From the NCBI GenBank assembly GCA_022450595.1, contig JAKUPT010000001.1, forward strand, positions 1 through 50,135: 50,135 nt of DNA, written 5' to 3'. A program made the position numbers and the translations under genes. Shown here piece by piece: positions 7,288-13,957 of this stretch. The notes under the pieces were generated by a model, which was not told the DNA's origin, made no database searches, and was given only the letters and a program-made list of their open reading frames with translations. The stretch comes from Bdellovibrionales bacterium. GTDB taxonomy: Bacteria > Bdellovibrionota > Bdellovibrionia > Bdellovibrionales > UBA1609. Numbering within the stretch: the first letter of the stretch is position 1; every line of letters starts with the position of its first letter.

Positions 7288-8034
7288 TTATGAACTATTG
7301 AGTTTGTTTTTAAGTAGGATATTTTTAATCATTTTTTTTCTTTTATGTTTCCATAAAGTCGATCCGATAAAGTCATATGTCTCAAAAAAAGTATGGTCAT
7401 TATTATTCTCATTTAAATACTGACAGAACATTTCTCGATAAATTCGTTGGCATTCTCGGAGAGTTTTTCCTAACTTCAAATACCAATCAGGATAAGTAAG
7501 ATTTTTAGTCCACTTATTTTTTACGCCATACGCATAAAACATATAACTTGAATATTTATGATACTTTAATTGTTTGAGCGTTAGCTTTCCGGCTCGAACA
7601 GGATTGGCCTCTATATACATATGAACTCTTATTAAAGAGTCGTCATTTTCAATATAAGGAGTTTTAGGCCTTTCATTAGCCACCTTACCAGATCTATTTG
7701 ATATTTTATTAAATTGATATCCAAACTTTGAGTGAGATATACGCATATAATTAGAAAGATTCTCAGAGCTGTCTTTATAAAATAGACCCATATGAGCGTG
7801 ATTATCCATAATAGAGTAGGCATTTATTGATACTTTTTTATTAATTTTTTTATGTTGTAAGGCTTCAACAGAGCAATTCAGGTATAAATCTTTAAATTTA
7901 TCATTATCCAATAAAAAATCATTGTTATGGCACTTCCAATATTTATGAACACTGCCAGATTTATCCATTAATTGTAAACGTCTTGGTATTCTCATGAACA
8001 TATATATGTGCAAAGTATGTTCATCATCTATCAC
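7288..8034 (-). CDS. REP-associated-type Y1 (IS200-like HUH) transposase
   Basis: Single-strand DNA endonuclease of the Y1/RAYT family, 248 residues from the GTG at 8034. The metal-binding HUH motif is N78-H-A-H81 in SIMDNHAHMGLFY. The family-typical segment MYIEANPVRAGKL follows at about 139-151, and residues 12-50 align with the usual N-terminus (MFMRIPRRLQLM ... NNDFLLDNDKF). A catalytic tyrosine is expected in the helix around SKFGYQFN; Y106 is the candidate, but the usual position cannot be assigned surely. No ribosome site precedes the GTG, and ATG 8001 or 7995 may be the real start. The gene looks intact, has no IS ends of its own, and is very AT-rich. Such enzymes act on dispersed REP sequences, here probably the GGGACGGACAC family. 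Confidence 0.85.
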   Translation of the reverse strand: MIDDEHTLHIYMFMRIPRRLQLMDKSGSVHKYWKCHNNDFLLDNDKFKDLYLNCSVEALQHKKINKKVSINAYSIMDNHAHMGLFYKDSSENLSNYMRISHSKFGYQFNKISNRSGKVANERPKTPYIENDDSLIRVHMYIEANPVRAGKLTLKQLKYHKYSSYMFYAYGVKNKWTKNLTYPDWYLKLGKTLRECQRIYREMFCQYLNENNNDHTFFETYDFIGSTLWKHKRKKMIKNILLKNKLNSS

Positions 8035-8122
8035 TAGTTTAATTTTTAAATGACATTCTTATTTCGAAAGTAGATTCGAATATTGTTTTTATAAAACCAA
8101 AGTCTAGTTTTGCTAGATGATG

Positions 8123-8139
8123 GTCTAGTTTCACTAGAC
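8123..8139 (+). promoter_or_regulatory. CTAG-rich inverted repeat next to the second flagellin promoter
   Basis: GTCTAGT (8123-8129) is the perfect complement of ACTAGAC (8133-8139), and it ends six bases before the -35 element at 8145. The surrounding 50 bases hold five CTAG tetranucleotides. It could be an operator, or the terminator-like counterpart of the CTAG hairpin at 5082. Confidence 0.4.
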
Positions 8140-8144
8140 TAGAC

Positions 8145-8171
8145 TAAAGAACACCCAGACCTGGCCGAAAG
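8145..8171 (+). promoter_or_regulatory. Sigma-28-type promoter of the 8361 flagellin
   Basis: TAAAGAAC-N11-GCCGAAAG matches the FliA consensus in the first five -35 bases, in the spacer length and in GCCGA. The predicted start near 8178 leaves a leader of about 180 bases. Confidence 0.8.
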
Positions 8172-8360
8172 GGTTAATGTAGCAAGGATGAAAGTCTGGG
8201 TTTGTTAAGAGTGACTGCTTAATTTATCTATTAAAAGGACTTAAGTCTGAACTACACCAACATGTTCAACCGCACGAAAGTGCTGTTTGGTGGGGGATTA
8301 GGTAGGTGTCCGTCCCCCACTAAACTTCAAGCATCTAGTGCACAAATTAAGGAGAGAGAT
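8172..8360 (+). other. Structured leader of the 8361 flagellin, including a motif-derived hairpin
   Basis: The leader contains a GCAC-GAAA-GTGC tetraloop hairpin (8272-8283) and a perfect 8-bp stem, GTGGGGGA (8290-8297) with TCCCCCAC (8313-8320). The right arm of the second stem belongs to an inverted copy of the dispersed motif at 8305-8319. The ribosome site GGAGAGAG (8351-8358) lies outside both hairpins. Confidence 0.5.
8305..8319 (-). repeat. Inverted copy of the dispersed motif in the flagellin leader
   Basis: Reads GGTGTCCGTCCCCCA on the plus strand, that is TGGGGGACGGACACC on the minus strand, identical in its core to the copy at 3920. Confidence 0.65.
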
Positions 8361-9194
8361 ATGTCTCTTACGATTTCTACAAACGTTGCATCGATAAGTG
8401 CACAAAAAACAATGTCACAAACACAAAGAAGCCTGAATAAAAGTTATTCTCAATTATCATCAGGTTCACGAATTACAAAAGCCGCAGATGACGCTGCTGG
8501 TTTGTCTATAAGTGAAAACTTAAAGTCTACAATTCGTGGTTATGAACAAGCCAAACGAAACGCGAACGACGGTATTTCAATGGTTCAAGTAGCAGAAGGT
8601 GGCTTAAGTGAAGTAAGTAATATTTTAACACGCTTAAGAGAACTTGGTGTTCAAGCCTCTTCTGATACAGTCGGACAAAAAGAGCGTGAATTTATTGATA
8701 AAGAAGTTCAACAAATGAAAAACGAAATCCAAAGGATTGCAGAAAGCTCTCGCTTTGGTAATACAAAACTATTAGATGGAAGTGGTGAAACTTTTGATTT
8801 CCAAGTAGATATTAATAACGATGATTTTGTTGATAGAATCAGTTTTGATGCCAGTGCACAAGACGTAACTCTATCAGCTCTTGAAATTGAAGGTTTTGAC
8901 TTTTCATCAAAAGATGGTGCTCGCGAAGCCTTAGAAACTTTAGAAGATGCGCAAACTGAGGTGAATGGTCACAGAGCAACACTTGGTGCTTTACAAAATA
9001 GATTGATTTCTACGACTGAAAACTTGAGTGTTGCTGTAGAAAACTTTTCATCTGCAAACTCTCGTATTAGAGATACGGATGTAGCTGCCGCAAGTGCTGA
9101 TCTTGCTAAGAACAACATTCTTATGAATGCCTCTGTAGGAGTATTAGCACAAGCCAACCAACAGCCTCAATCAGCCCTTAGATTAATTGGTTAA
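8361..9194 (+). CDS. Flagellin
   Basis: Filament protein of 277 residues, the close paralogue of the flagellin at 5454 (same length, same N-terminal MSLTISTNVASISAQKTMS, same C-terminal LRLIG end, conserved core KAADDAAGLSISENLKS). The frame is open back to 8262, but the ATG at 8361 follows GGAGAGAG directly and aligns with the start of the sister protein, so the extra upstream residues are leader. A canonical sigma-28-type promoter stands at 8145. Having two near-identical filament proteins and one divergent one suggests an ordered, multi-flagellin filament as in sheathed-flagellum predators (inferred). Confidence 0.97.
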   Translation: MSLTISTNVASISAQKTMSQTQRSLNKSYSQLSSGSRITKAADDAAGLSISENLKSTIRGYEQAKRNANDGISMVQVAEGGLSEVSNILTRLRELGVQASSDTVGQKEREFIDKEVQQMKNEIQRIAESSRFGNTKLLDGSGETFDFQVDINNDDFVDRISFDASAQDVTLSALEIEGFDFSSKDGAREALETLEDAQTEVNGHRATLGALQNRLISTTENLSVAVENFSSANSRIRDTDVAAASADLAKNNILMNASVGVLAQANQQPQSALRLIG

Positions 9195-9232
9195 TTTTTT
9201 AAAAAAGGATTGGGTGTTCTCCTATCCAGTCC

Positions 9233-9269
9233 GGTACCTAACCTACCCTTGGAGAGTTTTCTCCAAGGG
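9233..9269 (+). terminator. 13-bp flank repeat (copy 2) followed by a hairpin
   Basis: GGTACCTAACCTA (9233-9245) repeats the sequence at 6312. It abuts a perfect 9-bp stem, CCCTTGGAG (9246-9254) with CTCCAAGGG (9261-9269). Unlike the hairpin after the first flagellin there is no T run, so termination here would be weak and some readthrough into flaG is possible. Confidence 0.5.
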
Positions 9270-9300
9270 GTACTATGGTTAGTTCTAAAGTCCTGATTTT

Positions 9301-9327
9301 TAAGTTTTCTTTTCAATTCGCCGAATA
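9301..9327 (+). promoter_or_regulatory. Sigma-28-type promoter immediately before flaG
   Basis: TAAGTTTT-N11-GCCGAATA, one of the best FliA matches in the window. The -10 element ends only seven bases before the ATG at 9335, so a transcript started here would have almost no leader. Confidence 0.75.
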
Positions 9328-9334
9328 ACTAAAC

Positions 9335-9706
9335 ATGAATATAAAAACTTTCTCAACTCCAATAAGCTCAACTCAAAAAACCACTGAGTCTGACAAAATA
9401 AAAGATCTAAAAACTCAAGCTAGTGCAGATCGTGATGGGGACGGACGCCGTGAACAACAAGAGGAGTCTCCACAAAAAGAGAGTTTTTCAGAGGAAGAGC
9501 TAGAAGAGTTAGTTAAAAAAATAAAAAAAACACCCGGGTTCGATCAACACAGTCTAACTGTAAAAGTAAATTCGGATACCGTAATGCCAGTTATTTATGT
9601 CGAAGATGCTGACGGGAATGTCATTCACAGGATGACAGCCAAAGATGCTTGGTCTATGGAGCAAAAAAGAGATAGCACCGGAAAGCTTTTAAACAAATCG
9701 GCGTAA
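9335..9706 (+). CDS. flaG: FlaG-family flagellar protein with an EF-hand-like loop
   Basis: A 123-residue FlaG-like protein, a family that affects filament length and usually lies between flagellin and fliD, as here. The C-terminal half (SLTVKVNSDTVMPVIYVED, then GNVIHRMTAKDAW) fits the FlaG fold; the N-terminus is charged and probably flexible. Residues 32-43 (DRDGDGRREQQE) have acidic residues at positions 1, 3, 5, 9 and 12 and Gly at 6, the pattern of a calcium-binding EF-hand loop, although the usual hydrophobic residue at position 8 is Arg. There is no ribosome site before ATG 9335, and the sigma-28-like promoter places the transcript start almost at the ATG. Confidence 0.8.
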   Translation: MNIKTFSTPISSTQKTTESDKIKDLKTQASADRDGDGRREQQEESPQKESFSEEELEELVKKIKKTPGFDQHSLTVKVNSDTVMPVIYVEDADGNVIHRMTAKDAWSMEQKRDSTGKLLNKSA

Positions 9707-9710
9707 ATAA

Positions 9711-9724
9711 AAGTGTCCGTCCCT
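9711..9724 (-). repeat. Inverted copy of the dispersed motif after flaG
   Basis: AAGTGTCCGTCCCT on the plus strand, that is AGGGACGGACACTT on the minus strand, starting four bases after the flaG stop. Confidence 0.6.
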
Positions 9725-9897
9725 GATGAAAGGCTGGTGGGGTTGTCAGGTTGTTGACGGTTTAAAAAGCTGTAATGGCCTTATTTTTAAGTTCTGTAGT
9801 CAAACTCTCCAATCGTCTAAAGACATATTATTGACTCACAGTTTCAAAAATAATCTGAGATAATTTTATATAGAGAAATAAAAGTCAGGAGGACTTT

Positions 9898-11283
9898 TTG
9901 GCTGGTATATCGTTTGGAGGAATGGCATCAGGACTGCCACCAAACATTGTAGATCAACTTATGCAAGCTGAGCGAATTCCGCTCCGTAATATGGAAAACA
10001 AAAAAGCGGATTCCGAAGCTAAGTTGAAATTAGTAAGTGAGCTTGAGACCAAACTCAAAGCCATTACTGGTACTATTGGTGAATTAGCTTCATCTAAAGG
10101 CTTCTCAGATATCAAAGTAACTTCAGGAGATCCAAACATAGTCACTGGTGTAGCCGACCCGAATAAATATATAGCTGGTAACTGGAATGTAGAAGTCATG
10201 GAGTTACCGCAAAAGGCAGCGGCTTTAACTAATGGGTTCCCTGACAGAGACAAGTCACAACTAGGAACTGGTTACTTTAAATTTGAAACCGCTGATGGGC
10301 AAAAAGAAGTTTATATTAAAGGCGAAAACAGCACACTTGATGAAGTTGCCAACACCATTAACAGCGCTGGTGTTGGTGTAAAAGCCACCGTCATTAATGA
10401 TAGAAAAAACCCCGATGAACCTTATCGTTTAATGATCTCCGGTCAAGGCGTAGGTGATGAAAGTTCAATTAAATATCCAACACTTTATTTTCTTGATGGC
10501 GACCAAGACGTGTATTTTCACGAACAAAAACAAGCAAAAAATGGAACTGTAAAAATTGATGGCTTTGAGTTTCAAGTTGCCGACACGGTAATTGAAGACC
10601 TTATCCCTGGTGTTTCGCTAGATCTTAAGCAAGCAAGTCCAGGAAAAACCGTAAACATCACTGTAAAAGAAGACCAAGAAGTGGTCGCTGGTAAAGTTAA
10701 AGGCTTTGTCGATGCAATAAACGAAGTTTTTAGTTTTATTCAATCACAAAATCGAATGAACGAAAACACTGACACAAGTAGAACACTCGGTGGTGATAGC
10801 CTACTACGTTCTGTTGAAAATCGACTGCGTCGATTAATACAAAACCCCGTCTACGGTGTTGATTCAAATCTCAACCGCTTAAATCAACTAGGAATTCAAT
10901 TCAGTCGTAACGGTACACTTGAGTACAAGGAAGATAGTTTTAACACCGCTCTAAAGTCTAACCCCGACGGTGTTCAAAAGTTTTTCGCCGGAGACGGATT
11001 TACAACAGGTTTTATACCGCAGCTTAAAAACACATTAAAAGTTATGACCGACTTAAACTTTGGACCTGTTACCAACAGAAAAAAAGGTCTACAAAATAAA
11101 ATTGACCAAATAGATCGAAGAATAGAAAGCACAGAAAGACGTCTAGATAAAAAGGAACAAAGTCTTAAAAGAAAATTCGCAAACTTAGAAACCACAATGT
11201 CTAAGCTTAAACAACAACAGGGTCAACTAGCAGCCATCGGTGGAGGTGGCGGAGGCGGCGGTGGTATCGCCAGCCTAATTTAA
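9898..11283 (+). CDS. fliD: Flagellar filament capping protein FliD
   Basis: Hook-associated protein 2, the cap under which flagellin folds into the filament tip; 461 residues. The N-terminus AGISFGGMASGLPPNIVDQLM is the classic FliD start, and the C-terminus has a long coiled coil (GLQNKIDQIDRRIESTERRL) before a nine-glycine run and the end ASLI. The TTG at 9898 is the start: AGGAGGA lies at 9887-9893 and it aligns with the family start. The glycine run close to the C-terminus is unusual. It is followed by fliS and the fliT-like gene and probably shares their transcript up to the terminator at 12237. Confidence 0.95.
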   Translation: MAGISFGGMASGLPPNIVDQLMQAERIPLRNMENKKADSEAKLKLVSELETKLKAITGTIGELASSKGFSDIKVTSGDPNIVTGVADPNKYIAGNWNVEVMELPQKAAALTNGFPDRDKSQLGTGYFKFETADGQKEVYIKGENSTLDEVANTINSAGVGVKATVINDRKNPDEPYRLMISGQGVGDESSIKYPTLYFLDGDQDVYFHEQKQAKNGTVKIDGFEFQVADTVIEDLIPGVSLDLKQASPGKTVNITVKEDQEVVAGKVKGFVDAINEVFSFIQSQNRMNENTDTSRTLGGDSLLRSVENRLRRLIQNPVYGVDSNLNRLNQLGIQFSRNGTLEYKEDSFNTALKSNPDGVQKFFAGDGFTTGFIPQLKNTLKVMTDLNFGPVTNRKKGLQNKIDQIDRRIESTERRLDKKEQSLKRKFANLETTMSKLKQQQGQLAAIGGGGGGGGGIASLI

Positions 11284-11317
11284 AACAGGACTAAATTAAA
11301 AAGAGAATGATGTCGAT

Positions 11318-11356
11318 ATGAAAAAAAATGATAAAAAAGTTGAGGTTAAAAAATGA
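11318..11356 (+). CDS. Possible 12-residue leader peptide overlapping the fliS start
   Basis: ATG 11318 opens a 12-codon frame (MKKNDKKVEVKK) whose TGA overlaps the fliS ATG as ATGA. Half of the residues are Lys. Only a weak purine stretch precedes it, so translation is uncertain; if made, it would couple fliS to ribosome flow. Confidence 0.3.
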   Translation: MKKNDKKVEVKK

Positions 11357-11766
11357 GGAATCCATATCAGCAGTATAAAAAAACATCCATTGAGAGTGCG
11401 AGTAGAGAAAAAATATTATTACTCATGTATGAAGGAGCCATTCGTTTTGTAAAACTTGCCATCAATGCCATGGAAAAAAACAACATTGCTGATAAGGGAA
11501 CGTACATTGGTCGAGCCTATGATGTTATTATGGAGCTTAACAACACTCTTGATCATGAAGTTGGTGGAGAGCTGGCTCAAAATCTAGAGTCTTTATACAT
11601 TTTTATGACCGATAACTTAACTAAGGCTAATATCAACAACGATAAAAAAAGCTTAGAAGACGTTTTAAAGATTTTATTGACCTTACACGAGGGCTGGAAG
11701 CAAGCCGTTGAAAAATACAAAAATGAAGAAACTAATAAACAATTTAAAGATGTGGAAAATAAGTAA
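11353..11766 (+). CDS. fliS: Flagellin export chaperone FliS
   Basis: Cytoplasmic chaperone of 137 residues that binds the flagellin C-terminal helix and keeps it unpolymerised before export. The N-terminus NPYQQYKKTSIESASREKI and the segment LLMYEGAIRFVKLAINAME are characteristic, and the helical bundle continues to about residue 125. The ATG at 11353 follows a GAGG stretch and overlaps the stop of a tiny upstream frame. It lies between fliD and the fliT-like gene, the standard order. Confidence 0.95.
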   Translation: MRNPYQQYKKTSIESASREKILLLMYEGAIRFVKLAINAMEKNNIADKGTYIGRAYDVIMELNNTLDHEVGGELAQNLESLYIFMTDNLTKANINNDKKSLEDVLKILLTLHEGWKQAVEKYKNEETNKQFKDVENK

Positions 11767-11780
11767 TCAAGGAGGGTGTG

Positions 11781-12209
11781 ATGAATTTTCTAGTGGAGTT
11801 GCTAGACGAAAAAAATGAATACTTGAACAAGTTTTATGAGCTGAATGAAAAAGAAATCATAAATATTGAAGATGACAATTATGAAAACCTAGAAAATTTC
11901 TACACTACTAGAGAGTGTCTGCTGCAGATGATAGGTATTATTGATAAACGCATAGATGGAATGCAAAGCGGCGTGGTCAGTGCTGAAAGTCTAACAGAGG
12001 CTGAAAAAATTAGAATTAAAAATTGCTTAGATAAAAAAAATAAAATTGTTCAAGCGATTTTAAATCAAGACCTTATGATTTTGTCAAAAATTGAAGTAGA
12101 AAAATCAAATATTATAAAAGACCTAAAGCAATCAAAGTTTTCAAAAAAAGCAATTGGTTCATATAAGTCCAACACACAAAAGCCTAACAAGGTGGATGAA
12201 AAGTACTAA
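11781..12209 (+). CDS. FliT/FlgN-like flagellar chaperone
   Basis: A 142-residue, almost wholly helical protein directly after fliS. Position, size and heptad-rich sequence (for example NFLVELLDEKNEYLNKFYEL) fit the FliT/FlgN class, which chaperones FliD or the hook-associated proteins. Sequence identity to FliT itself is too low to assert the symbol. The ATG at 11781 sits five bases after GGAGG; a GTG at 11778 is also in frame but too close to the ribosome site. The segment SKKAIGSYKSN near the end is common to such chaperones. A strong terminator follows. Confidence 0.75.
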   Translation: MNFLVELLDEKNEYLNKFYELNEKEIINIEDDNYENLENFYTTRECLLQMIGIIDKRIDGMQSGVVSAESLTEAEKIRIKNCLDKKNKIVQAILNQDLMILSKIEVEKSNIIKDLKQSKFSKKAIGSYKSNTQKPNKVDEKY

Positions 12210-12236
12210 ACTTTTCAACACACCCTTTGTCTAAAC

Positions 12237-12297
12237 AATGACATGAATTTGACTGGATCAAAATATGTTAAAGTCAAAATCATGTCATTTTTTTATT
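12237..12297 (+). terminator. Terminator of the fliD-fliS-fliT block
   Basis: A 17-base arm (12237-12253) is complementary to 12273-12289 with a single mismatch, around a 19-base loop, and seven T follow from 12288. It separates the chaperone block from the sigma-54-type operon. Confidence 0.8.
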
Positions 12298-12325
12298 TAA
12301 ACACTGATTTAAACTGAATATGTCT

Positions 12326-12341
12326 TGGCACTAACTTTGCT
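12326..12341 (+). promoter_or_regulatory. Sigma-54 promoter of the glycosyltransferase operon
   Basis: TGGCAC-TAACT-TTGCT is an essentially perfect -24/-12 element. Transcription would start near 12352, just before the ribosome site GGGAGG (12358-12363) of the TPR gene. Confidence 0.85.
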
Positions 12342-12368
12342 CATTTAGAGTTTGTTAGGGAGGACAGG

Positions 12369-13400
12369 ATGTCAGGACCAATATCAAGCAAGGAAGCTTA
12401 CACACCAGAATTTCAACAAGTAGATCAATTTGATGAAGTTCAAAAAGTATATACACATGAAAACTCAGAGAAAGCCATACGTGAGTTTGAATCTGAGAGA
12501 GTCGAGGAGCAGTACAACGATCATCTCATCTCTAATGCTAAAATCTTAATGGACCACAAAGACCATAGATTGGCCATTAATCTGCTTCAAATTAAAATTC
12601 AAAATGAGCCCGATAATATTTTAGCCATTCAGTTAATGGGGCACTGTTTTTTAAAACTATCCGAGTATGAACTGGCAAGAAAATGCTTTTCATCAATATT
12701 AAATGAATCAACAGAGTTTAAAACTATATTTGGACTCGCCGAATCTTATTATGGCATTGGTGATGATACCAACGCTCAACACTATTATTTAATTGCATCA
12801 CAAAAAATAATTGAAGACACCGATGAGGTTTTTATTCTTTATAAAAATCTAGGTAATATCTATGTTCGTCAAAAAAACTACGATCTTGCCGAGTCTTATT
12901 ATATGAAGGCCCTTTCAATGGAACCAAGCTCTGATACCATTTATGTGAACTTAGGTACTTTAGAAGTTCAAAAAGCAAACTATGAAAAAGCGCTTGAGTA
13001 TTTAAGAAATGCAGTAAAACTAAACTCTAAAAACGACAGAGCATGGGTTGGACTTGCTATAATTCACCGTGAGTATGGGGATATGGAATTGTCTTGGGGC
13101 AACCTAATGACAGCAATGGATATTAACCCCGCTAATGACATTGCTATTAAATTAGTCATTGATTGGGGTCTTAAGCAGGGCTTTTATTCTGAAGTTTGTG
13201 AAAAAGTGGAAAGCTATTTAGAATACAGGGATCAAGACATAGAGGTCAGCTTTTTATACGCTCAAATTTTAACTCAATTAAAAAGATATCCTCATGCTTT
13301 AGTTGAGCTGGAAAGGGTGCTGGCACATGATCCAAATCATTTAGGAGCTATTGATTTATATAGTGATTTAAAAAAAACCATAAAGGCTATTTGTGAATGA
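12369..13400 (+). CDS. TPR-repeat protein, first gene of the flagellar glycosylation operon
   Basis: A 343-residue soluble protein with about seven tandem TPR helix pairs from residue 55 onward (for example NLGNIYVRQKNYDLAESYY and NLGTLEVQKANYEKALEYL). It has no signal peptide, so it acts in the cytoplasm. TPR scaffolds of this kind often stand beside or are fused to glycosyltransferases, which follow here, so it may present flagellin or assemble the modifying enzymes; that is inference. The ATG at 12369 has GGAGGA upstream. The next gene overlaps by four bases (ATGA). Confidence 0.85.
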   Translation: MSGPISSKEAYTPEFQQVDQFDEVQKVYTHENSEKAIREFESERVEEQYNDHLISNAKILMDHKDHRLAINLLQIKIQNEPDNILAIQLMGHCFLKLSEYELARKCFSSILNESTEFKTIFGLAESYYGIGDDTNAQHYYLIASQKIIEDTDEVFILYKNLGNIYVRQKNYDLAESYYMKALSMEPSSDTIYVNLGTLEVQKANYEKALEYLRNAVKLNSKNDRAWVGLAIIHREYGDMELSWGNLMTAMDINPANDIAIKLVIDWGLKQGFYSEVCEKVESYLEYRDQDIEVSFLYAQILTQLKRYPHALVELERVLAHDPNHLGAIDLYSDLKKTIKAICE

Positions 13401-13957
13401 AATGGGTAAATACCAAGAATCAAAAAAATAAAATACTTCAATATGATGAAAAGTACTTATCTTCTTACTACGACCCAATTAAAGAGTCCATTAAGTGGAT
13501 TCATAGCCTAAATAAGTATGTTCTCAAAAAAGATCACATTCTTGTATTAGGCTGTGGAAGTGGTTATCATATTGATCAACTTGACCGTTTAGGGCTTTTC
13601 AAATCCATTCATGTTTTATGTCTTTCAAGCAAGCAAAAGCAATTGATTGAGGAAAGCTTTCAATATTCTGAATCCGTGGTTTTACATTCTTCCAAAGAGC
13701 TATCAACTCAGCTACATGAAAGCTTGAATTTTAAAAGCTTTGGACTTTGTGAAATCTCAACCGATAAAGTATTAGATCTACAATTATATAATAAATTGAA
13801 GGCCGAACTCACTCAAAGAAACACACAATTTATTATTAATAATAAAGATTTTAAACTCCAGTCAGAGCCAGAAGATAATGAATTGTTAAGTGTAAAACAC
13901 GTATCATATATAAAAAACCCGACCGTTGATAAAATAATGCAGGAGCTAGTTAAGTGA
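13397..13957 (+). CDS. Small Rossmann/SAM-methyltransferase-like protein
   Basis: A 186-residue protein with a glycine-rich loop HILVLGCGSGYHIDQL (about 46-61), which looks like motif I of class I SAM-dependent methyltransferases, followed by an alternating strand-helix pattern. The usual acidic residue at the end of the second strand is replaced (VLCLSSKQ), so catalytic activity is uncertain and it may be a degenerate fold. It is translationally coupled on both sides by four-base overlaps. In this operon a role in flagellin or glycan modification is likely but not shown. Confidence 0.65.
   Translation: MKWVNTKNQKNKILQYDEKYLSSYYDPIKESIKWIHSLNKYVLKKDHILVLGCGSGYHIDQLDRLGLFKSIHVLCLSSKQKQLIEESFQYSESVVLHSSKELSTQLHESLNFKSFGLCEISTDKVLDLQLYNKLKAELTQRNTQFIINNKDFKLQSEPEDNELLSVKHVSYIKNPTVDKIMQELVK

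Noticed and set aside
8262-8360. N-terminal extension of the second flagellin from an ATG at 8262
   Set aside because: The sister flagellin and the ribosome site both indicate ATG 8361; the extension is leader RNA containing a hairpin.
9437-9449. GGGGACGGACGCC inside flaG counted as a motif copy
   Set aside because: It is in frame with an EF-hand-like loop and differs at the 3' end; kept only as an observation, not as a repeat.
12719-12745. TAAAACTA-N11-GCCGAATC, a good sigma-28-type match
   Set aside because: It lies within the TPR coding sequence in an operon with its own sigma-54 promoter; no further support for an internal start.
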